From contig CAVXLC010000003.1 of assembly GCA_963762545.1 (NCBI GenBank), positions 310,001 through 374,000 of the forward strand: a DNA stretch of 64,000 bases, written 5' to 3'. Below are positions 16,480-25,470 of this stretch, piece after piece. The stretch comes from JABFSM01 sp963762545 (GTDB lineage Bacteria; Gemmatimonadota; Gemmatimonadetes; Gemmatimonadales; GWC2-71-9). The position numbers and the translations under genes were made by a program. The notes beneath the pieces are model-generated. The model was given only the letters and a program-made list of their open reading frames with translations, was not told where the DNA came from and did no database searches. Every line of letters begins with the position of its first letter. Position 1 is the stretch's first letter.

Positions 16480-18657
16480 TCAGACTGCAATGGGAAGCTT
16501 CCGTATCCGCTTGCCGGTCGCCGCGAACACCGCGTTGGCGACCGCCGGCGCGATGGGCGGGGTGCCCGGCTCCCCGACTCCGCCCGGCTCCATGGTGCTC
16601 GGCACGATGTGGACCTCGATGACGGGCATTTCGCGCATGGTGAGCAGCTTGTAGTCGTGGAAATTGCTCTGGGTTACCCGGCCCTTGGTGAGCGAGATCC
16701 GGCCCTTGAGCGCCGCGGTAAGTCCGAAGACGATCCCGCCCTCCATCTGCGCGACGACGGTGTCCGGATTGATGACCTGGCCGCAATCCACGGCGCATAC
16801 CACCCGGTGCACCCGCACCGCGCCCGCCTCGACCGACGCCTCCGCCACCTGGGCGACAAAGGACCCGAACGACTCATGCACCGCCACGCCCCGGAACCGG
16901 CCGGCGGGCAGCGGGGTGCCCCAACCCGCCCGTTCGGCCGCCAGGTTGAGCACCCCGAGGTCCCGCGGGGACCGGGCCAGCAGCTCGCGCCGGTAGGCGA
17001 CCGGGTCCTTTCCGGCGAGGGCCGCGAGCTCATCGACGAAGCACTGGATCGCGAAGGCGGTGTGCGAGTTGGCCACCGAGCGCCAGAATCCGACCGGCAC
17101 GCCGAGATCGGCCTGCGTGTAGCTCAGCTCGAAATTCGGCGCGGTGTACGGCAGATCGAGGGCCCCCTCGATGGCGCTGGCGTCCACGCCCCCTTTGAGC
17201 GGGCCCCCGAGGTGGGCGACGAATCCGGGCAGCCAGGAGGGAAGGAATTTCGCGATGATGGAAGGGGACACGATCCGGTGGGACCATGCCACCGGACTGC
17301 CGGCGGCGTCGAGTCCGGCCCGCAGGACGTGCCGCGCCGCGGGACGGTACTGATCGTGGCGGATGTCGTCCTCGCGGCTCCAGATCACCCTGACCGGCGC
17401 CTGCATCGCCCGGGACACCTCGCACGCCTCGACCACGAAATCGGTTTCGGCCCGCCGTCCAAATCCGCCACCCAGATTGGTGGTGTGTACGGTGACCCGG
17501 TCCGCCGAGACGCCGCCGGCCTTGGCCGCGGCGCCACGGGTTCCGCCGCCCAGCATCTTCGGGCCGGCCTGATACTGGGTCGGGACCCAGACCGTGACCG
17601 AATCGGCCCGGACGTCGGCCGTGCAATTCATCGGCTCCATCGGGGCATGCGCCAGGTAGGGGACCTCGTACACCGCGTCCAGCGTCCGGGCCGCCCCGGC
17701 AAATCCCTGGGAGAGACTACCGGTCTTCCTGGCGGTGTGGCCCGCCCCGTCGGCCAGGGCGGCGAGCCGCGCGCTCACGGCCGCGTCGTCCAGCGCGGCC
17801 ACCGGACCTTCGTCCCACTCGACGGTCAGCGCGTCCCGGCCGAGCTTGGCCGCCCAGTATCCGCTCGCGACGACGGCCACGCCGCTGGAAATCCGGACCA
17901 CCTGCTTCACACCGGGAATCGCGCGAGCGGCGCGGTCGTCAAACGAGCGGACCCTGCCGCCGAACACCGGACAGCGCGCCACCACCGCCGTCAGCGCATT
18001 CTCGGGGCCGGCGTCGATGCCGAACACAATCGTGCCGGTGACCTGCGCCGGAAGGTCCAGCCGGGCGACCGGCGTGCCGATGAGCCGGAAGTCGCCGGGC
18101 TTCTTGAGGGTCACCCGGTCCGGCACCGGGAGCGCCGCGGCGGCGCGCGCCACCGCGCCATACCGCACCCGCCGCCCGTCGATCGCGAGTACCGCGCCGT
18201 TCTCGGTGTGGCAATTGGCCGGGTCCACGCCCCACTCCGCCGCCGCCGCCGCCACGAGCATGAGGCGCGCCTTCCCCGCCGCCTCGCGCAGCGGCCGCCA
18301 CGCCGAGCGGATGGAGGTGCTGCCGCCGGTCAGCTGTCCGAAGCTGGCCGGGTTGTAGTAGGCCTCGTTGGCCGGAGCGAACTCGTAGCGGACGGTGGCC
18401 CAGTCGGCGTCCAGCTCTTCGGCCACCAGCATCGGGAGGGCCGTGGACACCCCCTGCCCCATTTCGGAGCGGTCCACCATCACGGTGACGGTATCGTCCG
18501 CGCCGATCCGGATCCAGGCGTTGGGCGCGAAGGCGGCGCCGCCCGCGGCGGGCGCGGCTTCCTTTCGACAGCCGTCCAGCGAGACCGCAAGTGTGAGCCC
18601 AGCCCCCGCGACCAGCCCGGCTTTGACGAAGTCGCGGCGGGTGAGCTCCGCGGTCAA
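16480..18657 (-). CDS. Periplasmic xanthine dehydrogenase-family molybdenum-binding subunit (copy 2)
   Basis: A 725-aa large subunit of an isoquinoline-1-oxidoreductase-like molybdenum hydroxylase. The N-terminus has a twin-arginine signal (TRRDFVKAGLVAGAGLTLAV) followed by 'SLDGC', so it is exported folded. Cofactor-binding landmarks are MGQGVSTALPMLVAEELD, EPMNCTA, TQYQAGPKML and the glycine loop GGGFGRRAE. The catalytic Glu is in 'GGVGEPGTPPIAPAVANAV' close to the C-terminus. Its start overlaps the stop of the first copy (ATGA). No FAD subunit is encoded nearby, fitting the type that passes electrons from 2Fe-2S clusters to a cytochrome. Substrate (aldehyde or N-heterocycle) is unknown. 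Confidence 0.92.
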   Translation of the reverse strand: MTAELTRRDFVKAGLVAGAGLTLAVSLDGCRKEAAPAAGGAAFAPNAWIRIGADDTVTVMVDRSEMGQGVSTALPMLVAEELDADWATVRYEFAPANEAYYNPASFGQLTGGSTSIRSAWRPLREAAGKARLMLVAAAAAEWGVDPANCHTENGAVLAIDGRRVRYGAVARAAAALPVPDRVTLKKPGDFRLIGTPVARLDLPAQVTGTIVFGIDAGPENALTAVVARCPVFGGRVRSFDDRAARAIPGVKQVVRISSGVAVVASGYWAAKLGRDALTVEWDEGPVAALDDAAVSARLAALADGAGHTARKTGSLSQGFAGAARTLDAVYEVPYLAHAPMEPMNCTADVRADSVTVWVPTQYQAGPKMLGGGTRGAAAKAGGVSADRVTVHTTNLGGGFGRRAETDFVVEACEVSRAMQAPVRVIWSREDDIRHDQYRPAARHVLRAGLDAAGSPVAWSHRIVSPSIIAKFLPSWLPGFVAHLGGPLKGGVDASAIEGALDLPYTAPNFELSYTQADLGVPVGFWRSVANSHTAFAIQCFVDELAALAGKDPVAYRRELLARSPRDLGVLNLAAERAGWGTPLPAGRFRGVAVHESFGSFVAQVAEASVEAGAVRVHRVVCAVDCGQVINPDTVVAQMEGGIVFGLTAALKGRISLTKGRVTQSNFHDYKLLTMREMPVIEVHIVPSTMEPGGVGEPGTPPIAPAVANAVFAATGKRIRKLPIAV

Positions 18658-20798
18658 GCCGGAACCACTCCCAGGGGCAGCGTGCGGATCCGCTGCTTGG
18701 TGAGCGCGTACACCGCGTTGGCCACCGCGGGGGCGATCGGCGGCGTTCCCGGTTCACCGATGCCGGTCGGCTTTTCCGTGCTGTCGATCAGGTGGACTTC
18801 CACGACCGGCATCTCCCGCATGCGCAATAGCGGATAGTCGTTGAAATTGCTCTGGACCACGCGGCCCTTGTCGATGGTGATCTGACCGTGCAGGGCGGCG
18901 GTGAGGCCGTAGACGATGGCACTCTCGACCTGCGCCCGCACGATGTCGGGATTGACCACGATGCCACAATCGACCGCGGCCACGACCCGATGCACCCGCA
19001 CCGTCCGGTCCGGATTCAGGGAGACCTCGGCCACCTCGGCCACATAGCTGTTGAACGATTCCATGACCGCGATCCCCACCGCCCGGCCCGCCGGCACCGC
19101 TGTGCCCCAGCCGGCCTCATGGGCCGCGCGCTCCAACACCGCCAGATGGCGGGGACTGGCGGCCAGCATGGCCCGGCGATACTCCAGCGGATCCTTGCCC
19201 GCGGCCCAGGCCAGCTCGTCGATGAACGACTCGACCAGGAACCCGTTTTGGGACGATCCCACCGACCGCCAGAACCCCAGCGGGGCCGCCCAGTCGGGCT
19301 GGGTGCAATCCACCAGAATGTTGGGAATGCCATAGGGAAGATTGGCAATCCCCTCGGTGGCGCTGTCGTCGAACGTCGTCTTGGGCGCCCCGAACGCCGA
19401 GGCCATGATCGACGGGCAGACCACCCGCGCCGTCAGCCCGGTGGGCATGCCGTCCGGCCCGAGCGAGGCGGCAAAGCGCGCGTAGGTCGGGGGACGATAG
19501 AAGTCATGCTGGATGTCGTCTTCCCGGGACCAGACCACCTTCACCGGGACGCCCGCTGCCTTGGACGCCTCGACCGCCTCGATCACGAAGTCGTGCATCA
19601 CTCGGCGCCCGAATCCGCCGCCGAGGAAGGTGGTATTCACGGTGACCTTGGACGGATCGAGCCCGGTGATCCGGGCTGCCACGTCCTGAACCCCGCCGCC
19701 CAGCGCGGGGCCGCACTGATACTGGGTCGGCGCCCAGACCGTGCACTGCCCCGCCTCCACCGAAGCCGTGGCGTTCATCGGCTCCATGCAGGCATGCGCG
19801 AGGTAGGGCGCCGCATAGACGGCCGATACCTGGGTGCCCCCATGGGCCAGCGCTCCGGTGCCCGCCTTCTTGGCCACGTGTCCCGGCTTCCTGACCAGCG
19901 ACTCCATGTCGCGACGCATCACTTCGGAGCTGAAGGACGCCGCCTTGCCTTCGTTCCACACCACCTTCAGCGCGTCCGCGCCCTTCCGGGCGGGCCAATA
20001 GCCGTCGGCCAGCACGGCGACGCCGGAGCTGAGCTTCACCACGCGCTTGACGCCGGGCACCTGTTTCGCGGCATTTTCATCCCAGCTCGTCGCGGTGCCT
20101 CCGAACACCGGGCATCGGACCACCACCGCCACCAGCATCCCGGGCACCTGCACATCCATCCCGAAAGTCGCCGCGCCCCGCACCTTGGCGGCGAGGTCGA
20201 GCCGTTTGACCGGAGTGCCGATGAACTTGAAATCCTTGGGATCCTTGAGGGTGACTTTGGCGGGAACCGGCAGCGCCGCGGCCCGCTCCGCCAGCTCGCC
20301 GTAGTTGAGCCGGCGTCTGGTGGCGCCGTGAATCACCACGCCATTCTCGGTGCGGCACTCGGAGGGGTCGACGTTCCACGCCGCCGCGGCGGCGGAGACC
20401 AGCATGGCGCGCGCCTTGGCACCCGCTTCCCGCAGCGGCATCCAGGCGGAGGCGACGCTGGTGCTGCCCCCGGTGACCTGCGAGGGGAAGATCGAGTTGT
20501 AATACTCCTTGCCCGCCCCCGCCTGTTCCACCCGAACCGCCTCCCACGGGATGTCGAGCTCCTCGGCCAGGAGCATGGGGAGCGCGGTGTAGACGCCCTG
20601 GCCCATTTCCGAGCGGTCCACCACCAGAGTGACCGACCCGTCGGTGCTGACCCGGACCCACGCGTTGGGCTTGAACGGGGTGGAAACCACCCGGGAGCGG
20701 CCCGGGGCGCAGGAGGGCAGCGCGACGGCGATGGTGAGCCCCGCGCCGGCGACGGCCCCGGCCTTCAGGAACTCGCGGCGCGAAACCGAGGCGCTCAT
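18654..20798 (-). CDS. Periplasmic xanthine dehydrogenase-family molybdenum-binding subunit (copy 1)
   Basis: A 714-aa paralogue of the following gene with the same order of motifs: twin-arginine signal (SRREFLKAGAVAGAGLTIAV, then a Cys in PSCAPG), MGQGVYTALPMLLAEELD, EPMNATA, TQYQCGPALGG, GGGFGRR and the catalytic-Glu motif 'GIGEPGTPPIAPAVANAV'. The start was placed at 20798 because it overlaps the stop of the 2Fe-2S gene by ATGA and gives the Tat signal; the longer frame upstream merely reads through that gene. With the 2Fe-2S subunit it would form an exported molybdopterin hydroxylase. Both copies look catalytically intact. Confidence 0.93.
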   Translation of the reverse strand: MSASVSRREFLKAGAVAGAGLTIAVALPSCAPGRSRVVSTPFKPNAWVRVSTDGSVTLVVDRSEMGQGVYTALPMLLAEELDIPWEAVRVEQAGAGKEYYNSIFPSQVTGGSTSVASAWMPLREAGAKARAMLVSAAAAAWNVDPSECRTENGVVIHGATRRRLNYGELAERAAALPVPAKVTLKDPKDFKFIGTPVKRLDLAAKVRGAATFGMDVQVPGMLVAVVVRCPVFGGTATSWDENAAKQVPGVKRVVKLSSGVAVLADGYWPARKGADALKVVWNEGKAASFSSEVMRRDMESLVRKPGHVAKKAGTGALAHGGTQVSAVYAAPYLAHACMEPMNATASVEAGQCTVWAPTQYQCGPALGGGVQDVAARITGLDPSKVTVNTTFLGGGFGRRVMHDFVIEAVEASKAAGVPVKVVWSREDDIQHDFYRPPTYARFAASLGPDGMPTGLTARVVCPSIMASAFGAPKTTFDDSATEGIANLPYGIPNILVDCTQPDWAAPLGFWRSVGSSQNGFLVESFIDELAWAAGKDPLEYRRAMLAASPRHLAVLERAAHEAGWGTAVPAGRAVGIAVMESFNSYVAEVAEVSLNPDRTVRVHRVVAAVDCGIVVNPDIVRAQVESAIVYGLTAALHGQITIDKGRVVQSNFNDYPLLRMREMPVVEVHLIDSTEKPTGIGEPGTPPIAPAVANAVYALTKQRIRTLPLGVVPA

Positions 20799-21253
20799 GC
20801 GGTCACCTGCCCAGCGGCCCGGTGAATGGCCCGGCGAATCCGCTGGTAGGTACCGCAGCGGCAGAGATTCTCGGACATCGTCTCGTCGATCTGGTCGTCG
20901 GTGGGCTTGGGCGACTTGGCGAGCAGCGACGCGGCCCGCATGATCTGCCCCGACTGGCAGTAGCCGCACTGGGGAACCTGCTCGGCGATCCAGGCCTGCT
21001 GGACCGGATGATTCCCCTCGGTCGACAGGCCTTCGATCGTCGTGACCGCCTTCCCCGCGGCGGACCCCACCGGGATCTGGCAGGACTTCTGGGCCTCCCC
21101 GTCCAGGTGCACGGTGCAGGCACCGCACTGGCCGATGCCGCATCCGAACTTGGTACCGGTGAGGTGAAGCGAATCGCGAAGCACCCAGAGCAGCGGTGTG
21201 TCCGGCGCGACATCCACGGTTACATCGTGGCCATTCACCTTGAGCTGGAGCAT
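20795..21253 (-). CDS. 2Fe-2S subunit of molybdenum hydroxylase
   Basis: A 152-aa small subunit. The plant-ferredoxin-type cluster is ligated by CGIGQCGAC (residues ~38-46) and a later Cys (KSCQIP). The C-terminal four-helix domain binds the second cluster through CGYCQSGQ and CRCGTY. Electron transfer runs from Mo through these clusters to an external acceptor. It has no own signal peptide and would be co-exported with the Tat-tagged large subunit, as in related systems. First gene of the operon, with two large subunits following by ATGA overlaps. An 11-bp hairpin lies 36 bases upstream. Confidence 0.95.
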   Translation of the reverse strand: MLQLKVNGHDVTVDVAPDTPLLWVLRDSLHLTGTKFGCGIGQCGACTVHLDGEAQKSCQIPVGSAAGKAVTTIEGLSTEGNHPVQQAWIAEQVPQCGYCQSGQIMRAASLLAKSPKPTDDQIDETMSENLCRCGTYQRIRRAIHRAAGQVTA

Positions 21254-21288
21254 GTCGAAACCCCGGGTTGCGCGGGAGAGGAAGGAGG

Positions 21289-21315
21289 CCCGAACCGGCA
21301 CCAAGCCGGTTCGGG
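21289..21315. terminator. Perfect 11-bp hairpin between two minus-strand operons
   Basis: CCCGAACCGGC-ACCAA-GCCGGTTCGGG forms a perfect 11-bp stem with a 5-base loop. It sits after the M6 protease/lipoprotein operon and before the 2Fe-2S gene. No T-run follows on the minus strand (a pyrimidine-rich CCTCCTTCCTC follows instead), so a U-tract terminator is not proven; an operator or mRNA-stability element is the alternative. Confidence 0.5.
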
Positions 21316-21366
21316 CGTACCCCCAATCTGGCGTTGGCGGCCCCGGCTGGCCAGAGGGGCCGGCGC

Positions 21367-21768
21367 TCAGCGATGAATCGTGAGCGTATGGAGGGTCGGA
21401 TCGATCAGGGAGAAGGTGACGTTGTCCGCGACCTGGTCCAGATGCACCGCGTAGCCGGTGGCGAGGGTGGTATCGGGCACCCGCAGCGTCAGGATGTCGC
21501 CGGTAGCCAACGGGCCCGTCACGATGATCTTCGTGGTGGCGGTCGCGGGAGAGGCAAACGACACCTGGAGCGACTGTCCGCCGGCGGCCGTCACGTTCTG
21601 CACCGGCCCGCCGCTGATGGTGATGAGCATGGCCCCGATCGCGGGGCCACCCTGGAAGTAGCTCACGACCAGGTCGCCCGCCGGGGACGGGGGCGGCCCG
21701 CCGTTGCCGCCGCAAGCGGTGATCAGCACCAGCGCCGCGAGCCAGCCACGCCTGCTCAAGCGGGTCAT
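21367..21768 (-). CDS. Small lipoprotein paired with M6 protease
   Basis: A 133-aa lipoprotein (signal MTRLSRRGWLAALVLITAC, Cys19) with a single beta-rich domain: 'GAMLITISGGPVQNVTAAGG', 'TTKIIVTGPLATGDILTLRV' and the end 'VTFSLIDPTLHTLTIHR'. Its start overlaps the stop of the protease gene (ATGA). The fold is probably an all-beta sandwich; the 'GAxLxTISGGP … G-L-TGD-L-x-L-x-VPD' pattern recalls cohesin-like modules, and the neighbour ends in a dockerin-like motif, so a cell-surface anchor for the protease is possible. That reading is inference; no family is recognised with certainty. Confidence 0.7.
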   Translation of the reverse strand: MTRLSRRGWLAALVLITACGGNGGPPPSPAGDLVVSYFQGGPAIGAMLITISGGPVQNVTAAGGQSLQVSFASPATATTKIIVTGPLATGDILTLRVPDTTLATGYAVHLDQVADNVTFSLIDPTLHTLTIHR

Positions 21769-24074
21769 TGGGGCTCCTTCCGTCGGGGTGGCGCCGACCG
21801 CGCCGCGCGGAGCACGGCCGCGGGCACCGTCTGGCCCGACCGGCGGAACATCGCCAGGATGTCGCCCACGTCCAGCGCTCCGTTGCGATTGCCCAGCTCG
21901 TCGAGGAACGTGCGCTGCTGGTCGGTGAGCTTGGGGGTGCCGAGGACCTCGCTCACCGCGTCGGCCGCCACCACGGGGACGGCCACCACGAACCGCGCCT
22001 CGAGGTCGTAGCCCTTGCGCATGGTGAGCTGGAGCACTGGGCTGACGGCCACGGTATCTCCGCGCCACCCGGCGAAGATGAACCCGGCCGTTGGCGCCGC
22101 CGTCAGGGTCACCGGAGCGCCCTCGGCCAGAAAGACCCCGCCGCTCAGATCTCCCGATACCGATGCGGTGACCGCGCCACCGGTAGCCGCCGCCAGCAGC
22201 AACCGATGCTCGAGCGCGAAGGTCGCGCTGACGGTATCGGGCCTGATCGCGACGCTGGTGAGGGTCTGGTCGCGTGCCCCGCCGTTGGACCAGGCCAGGA
22301 ACGTCGCGCGGGTCTTGCCGGCGTCGAGGACCTGCACCGGGTCCACGCTGAGCTGGAGCTGGTCGCCCACGGGCACCACCTCGTCATACCGATCCCAGAG
22401 CTGACCGTCGACCCGCACCTGTCCGCCGTTCTGCGCCGCGATCACGGTCGGCTCCCGCCGAGTGAAGCGAAACCGCATCGTACCGGCACCCTGGTTCTGG
22501 ATCTGGTCCAGGATGAAGCCGAGGTAGCTCCCGAAGTTGTCCCGCGCCGTGGGGTTGCTGAGCAGAGAGAGCTTGACATTGCCGGTGGATCCCGGAAAGG
22601 CATCGCCCTTGTCGCCCCGGTTCCTGGAGCCCGCGGTGCGGAGATCGTTCCGTCCGTCGGCCTGGATCAGCTCCACCCCCTGCAGAGTACCGAAGTTCAC
22701 CGTGTTTCCCGACAGGCTGCCCTGGACCTTGACGTCATCGATCAGCCATACCAGCAGCCCGGGCGATTTGAAGCAGAATCCGCCGGTGGCAAGCGGGCAG
22801 GTCGAGCTCCCCTGGGGATTCATCTGCGCCGTGTCGCTCAGCACCGCCTGGCGATTCTCCAGCAGCACGTACTCGTCGGCGGCATGGGTCCGCGCGTAGA
22901 AGATCGTGTCGTTGAGCAGCCGGGGTCCGGTGAAGATTGTGCGGCTGGTACCCAGCGTATCGACCGTCGCCCAGCCCAGGGCGTTGAGCGACCACGCGTC
23001 GTAGCTGGACGGACTGTACGGGCGGGAGTAGTTGCCCGAGCCCATGAGGCCCCAGCCGCCGATGCCCTGGGTGGATCCGCGGGTATCGTAGAGGTCGGGC
23101 AGGCCGAAGGCGTGGCCGGTCTCGTGGGACACGGTGCCCACCGCCATGATCTCGCCGGGAATGCAGGAGGTGGATCCGCCCAGCTCGCTCTGGATGGTGT
23201 AGTCGTCGACCTTGATGAATCCGCCGCCGACGCGGGGGGTCTTGGTGGTGTACATCGAGCCGAACCACCCGCTGTAGGTGAACCGGTGGCTCCAGACGCC
23301 GGTGGTCGGCGGCGTGTTGCCGCTGCACTCGCCGCCCACCTCGGGCTGCAGGAAGGTCACGAAGTCCACGACCCCGTCGTCATCGCCGCTGTTGGGGATC
23401 CCATCCGGGCCGTCGTTGTCGAACTGTCCCCAGACCGTGGCGCCGTCGGGACGGTTGGAAATCGAATCGAGCGCCGCCCGCAGCATCAGCGCCATGCGAT
23501 TGCCCCCGGTCGCCGTCCGGTCGGGACAACTGGTATTGTTCGTCACCGTGATTCCCTTGCAGCCGTCCGTGTAGAAGGCCCCCACCGAGTCCATCCGGAC
23601 GGTGGGAAAGACGACGCCATCCATCGAGATGCGGTGGTGGGAGAGCTCTTCGTAGTAGGTGGACACCGAATAGGGATGATCGCCGAAGAGCCCGCACTCC
23701 CCGGGATTCTGACTGAACAGCAGGCACTGATAGTTGCCGAGCGGGAAGGGCACCCCGATGTCCAGGTACGCGAGCAGGATGACCGGGATCTTGAACGCCC
23801 CGGTCACCGCCGTGGCCACTCCGCCGCCGGCCAGCAGCGACGGCGTGAAGAACGGTCCGCCCCTCGCCGCATTGAGGGTCCGCAGGTCCCCGGCCCGCAA
23901 CAGCTGGCCGCGGAGGGTCCGGACCTGCGCCGCGCGGCGCCGCCACGCCCCGTCGGGTCTGAAGTCGAACGGCTCGATCAGGGTGGGATATTGGGAGCGG
24001 CCGGGCCCCTGCGCGCGCGCGCGGGGCGCGGCCAGGAGTGCCAGCAGCGCGAGAGCTACCAGGGTCCGTGACAT
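21765..24074 (-). CDS. Secreted M6-family metalloprotease (immune inhibitor A-like)
   Basis: A 769-aa exported protease with signal peptide (ending …PRARAQG). The zinc motif is HETGHAFGLPDLYD (HExxH-x2-G-x2-D), centred near residue 320, with 'MGSGNYSRPYSPSSYDAWS' after it, typical of M6 peptidases. Further on are an all-beta segment and a B-repeat-like module ('GFIFAGWRGDTVAVSPVL'), and the C-terminus has a dockerin-like calcium motif (LDELGNRNGALDVGDILAMF). The ATG at 24074 is preferred; a TTG 15 bases upstream would lengthen the signal. It degrades extracellular proteins for nutrition or defence. It is coupled to the small lipoprotein downstream and divergent from the sphingolipid-like operon. 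Confidence 0.92.
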   Translation of the reverse strand: MSRTLVALALLALLAAPRARAQGPGRSQYPTLIEPFDFRPDGAWRRRAAQVRTLRGQLLRAGDLRTLNAARGGPFFTPSLLAGGGVATAVTGAFKIPVILLAYLDIGVPFPLGNYQCLLFSQNPGECGLFGDHPYSVSTYYEELSHHRISMDGVVFPTVRMDSVGAFYTDGCKGITVTNNTSCPDRTATGGNRMALMLRAALDSISNRPDGATVWGQFDNDGPDGIPNSGDDDGVVDFVTFLQPEVGGECSGNTPPTTGVWSHRFTYSGWFGSMYTTKTPRVGGGFIKVDDYTIQSELGGSTSCIPGEIMAVGTVSHETGHAFGLPDLYDTRGSTQGIGGWGLMGSGNYSRPYSPSSYDAWSLNALGWATVDTLGTSRTIFTGPRLLNDTIFYARTHAADEYVLLENRQAVLSDTAQMNPQGSSTCPLATGGFCFKSPGLLVWLIDDVKVQGSLSGNTVNFGTLQGVELIQADGRNDLRTAGSRNRGDKGDAFPGSTGNVKLSLLSNPTARDNFGSYLGFILDQIQNQGAGTMRFRFTRREPTVIAAQNGGQVRVDGQLWDRYDEVVPVGDQLQLSVDPVQVLDAGKTRATFLAWSNGGARDQTLTSVAIRPDTVSATFALEHRLLLAAATGGAVTASVSGDLSGGVFLAEGAPVTLTAAPTAGFIFAGWRGDTVAVSPVLQLTMRKGYDLEARFVVAVPVVAADAVSEVLGTPKLTDQQRTFLDELGNRNGALDVGDILAMFRRSGQTVPAAVLRAARSAPPRRKEPQ

Positions 24075-24204
24075 GAGTCTGACCGGCAATTTAAGCAGGG
24101 GAGCCCTCGATCCCGTGATCTCCAGACCTCCCTTGAGACGCCCCAGCCCCAGGGGGCCGCACGAGGCTTGTCCGGTACCGCTGGAGGAGTTAGTTTAACC
24201 CATT

Positions 24205-24219
24205 ATCCCTCATAGGGAT
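24205..24219. promoter_or_regulatory. Inverted repeat overlapping the start of the serine palmitoyltransferase-like gene
   Basis: ATCCCT-CAT-AGGGAT is a perfect 6-bp-arm palindrome whose right end includes the first two bases of the ATG at 24218. A weak -35/-10 pair (TTGTCC at 24168, TAGTTT at 24191, 17 bases apart) lies just upstream, so the repeat would sit at the transcript 5' end. It could be a repressor site or a hairpin hiding the start codon. Alternatively the true start is the GTG at 24257. Confidence 0.35.
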
Positions 24220-25462
24220 GGAGGCGTTTTTCTCACTTCCGCTGACGCGAGGTCACGTGCACAGCCACACCCTCCAGACCGACGTCACGCTTTTCGAGAA
24301 GTGCCGCCTGTACACCCGGGCCGACGAAGTGAAGGCCCAGGGGCTCTACCCCTACTTCCGGCCGATCTCGGAATCAGAGGACACGGTCGTCGTCATCGAA
24401 GGCCAGAAGCGGATCATGCTGGGGTCCAACAACTACCTCGGCCTTACCCACCACCCCAAGGTCCTGGACGCCGCGGCCCGCGCCCTCCGGATCTACGGAT
24501 CCGGCTGTACCGGGAGCCGGTTCCTCAACGGCACCCTCGATCTTCACCTCCAGCTCGAGGCCGCGCTGGCGGAATTCCTCGGCAAGGAGGATTGCATCGT
24601 CTTCTCCACCGGCTACAATGCCAACCTCGGCTTGATCTCGGGGCTGGTGGGCCGGCGGGACGTGGTCTTCCTGGACAAGCTCGATCACGCCTCCATCGTC
24701 GACGGCGCCAAGATGTCGGACGGGGAGACGGTGCGCTTCAACCATGGAGACATGGCGGGCCTGGACCGCAAGCTCGAGGCGCACCCCGGCGTCGGCAAGA
24801 TGGTCATCGTGGACGGCGTGTACTCGATGGAAGGCGACATCGCCGATCTGCCCGCGCTGCTCAAGGTGTGCAAGCGCCATTCCGCCGCTCTGGCCATCGA
24901 CGACGCCCACTCGATCGGCGTGCTGGGCCCCCGGGGAGACGGCACCGCCGCCCACTTCGGGGTTTCGGACGACGTGGACATCATCGCCGGCACCTTCTCG
25001 AAGTCGCTGGCCTCCATCGGCGGGTTCGTGAGCGCGTCGCGGAACGTCATCAACTACCTGAAGCACCACAGCCGCCCCCTGATCTTCACGGCCTCCCTGC
25101 CCCCCTCGAACACCGCCGGCGTCCTGGCCGCACTCGAGGTGCTGCGGACCGATACCGAGCGCCGGGAGGCGCTCTGGGCCAACACGCGGCGGCTGCAGGA
25201 CGGGTTCCGAGAAATCGGCTTCGATACCGGCCCGTCGGAAACCCCCATCGTGCCCATCCTGATCGGGCCGCTGGACAAGACCCTGGTGATGTGGCGCAAG
25301 GTGTTCGACGCCGGCATCTTCACCAACCCGGTGGTGCCGCCCGCGGTGCCGCCGTCCCAGTGCCGGCTCCGCACCAGCGTCATGGCCACCCACACCGCCG
25401 ACCAGATCGACTACTGCGTCGAGACGATCGGGAGCATCGGCAAGGAGCTGGGGGTCATCTGA
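24218..25462 (+). CDS. Serine palmitoyltransferase-like PLP enzyme (alpha-oxoamine synthase)
   Basis: A 414-aa enzyme that decarboxylatively joins an amino acid and an acyl thioester, the first step of sphingolipid synthesis if the substrates are serine and palmitoyl-CoA/ACP. Family landmarks are 'LFEKCRLYTRADEVKAQGLY', NNYLGL, the Gly-rich 'GSGCTGSRFLNGTLDLH', the PLP-contacting DDAHS (228-232) and the Schiff-base Lys262 in GTFSKSLASIGG. The opening segment with 'GLYPYFRPI' favours serine palmitoyltransferase over KBL or BioF relatives. It begins a four-gene operon with a GNAT acyltransferase, an epimerase and a PAP2 enzyme, which supports the ceramide role. The exact start is uncertain: ATG 24218 lacks a strong ribosome site, and GTG 24257 is the alternative. 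Confidence 0.88.
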   Translation: MEAFFSLPLTRGHVHSHTLQTDVTLFEKCRLYTRADEVKAQGLYPYFRPISESEDTVVVIEGQKRIMLGSNNYLGLTHHPKVLDAAARALRIYGSGCTGSRFLNGTLDLHLQLEAALAEFLGKEDCIVFSTGYNANLGLISGLVGRRDVVFLDKLDHASIVDGAKMSDGETVRFNHGDMAGLDRKLEAHPGVGKMVIVDGVYSMEGDIADLPALLKVCKRHSAALAIDDAHSIGVLGPRGDGTAAHFGVSDDVDIIAGTFSKSLASIGGFVSASRNVINYLKHHSRPLIFTASLPPSNTAGVLAALEVLRTDTERREALWANTRRLQDGFREIGFDTGPSETPIVPILIGPLDKTLVMWRKVFDAGIFTNPVVPPAVPPSQCRLRTSVMATHTADQIDYCVETIGSIGKELGVI

Positions 25463-25470
25463 GTGCGGCG

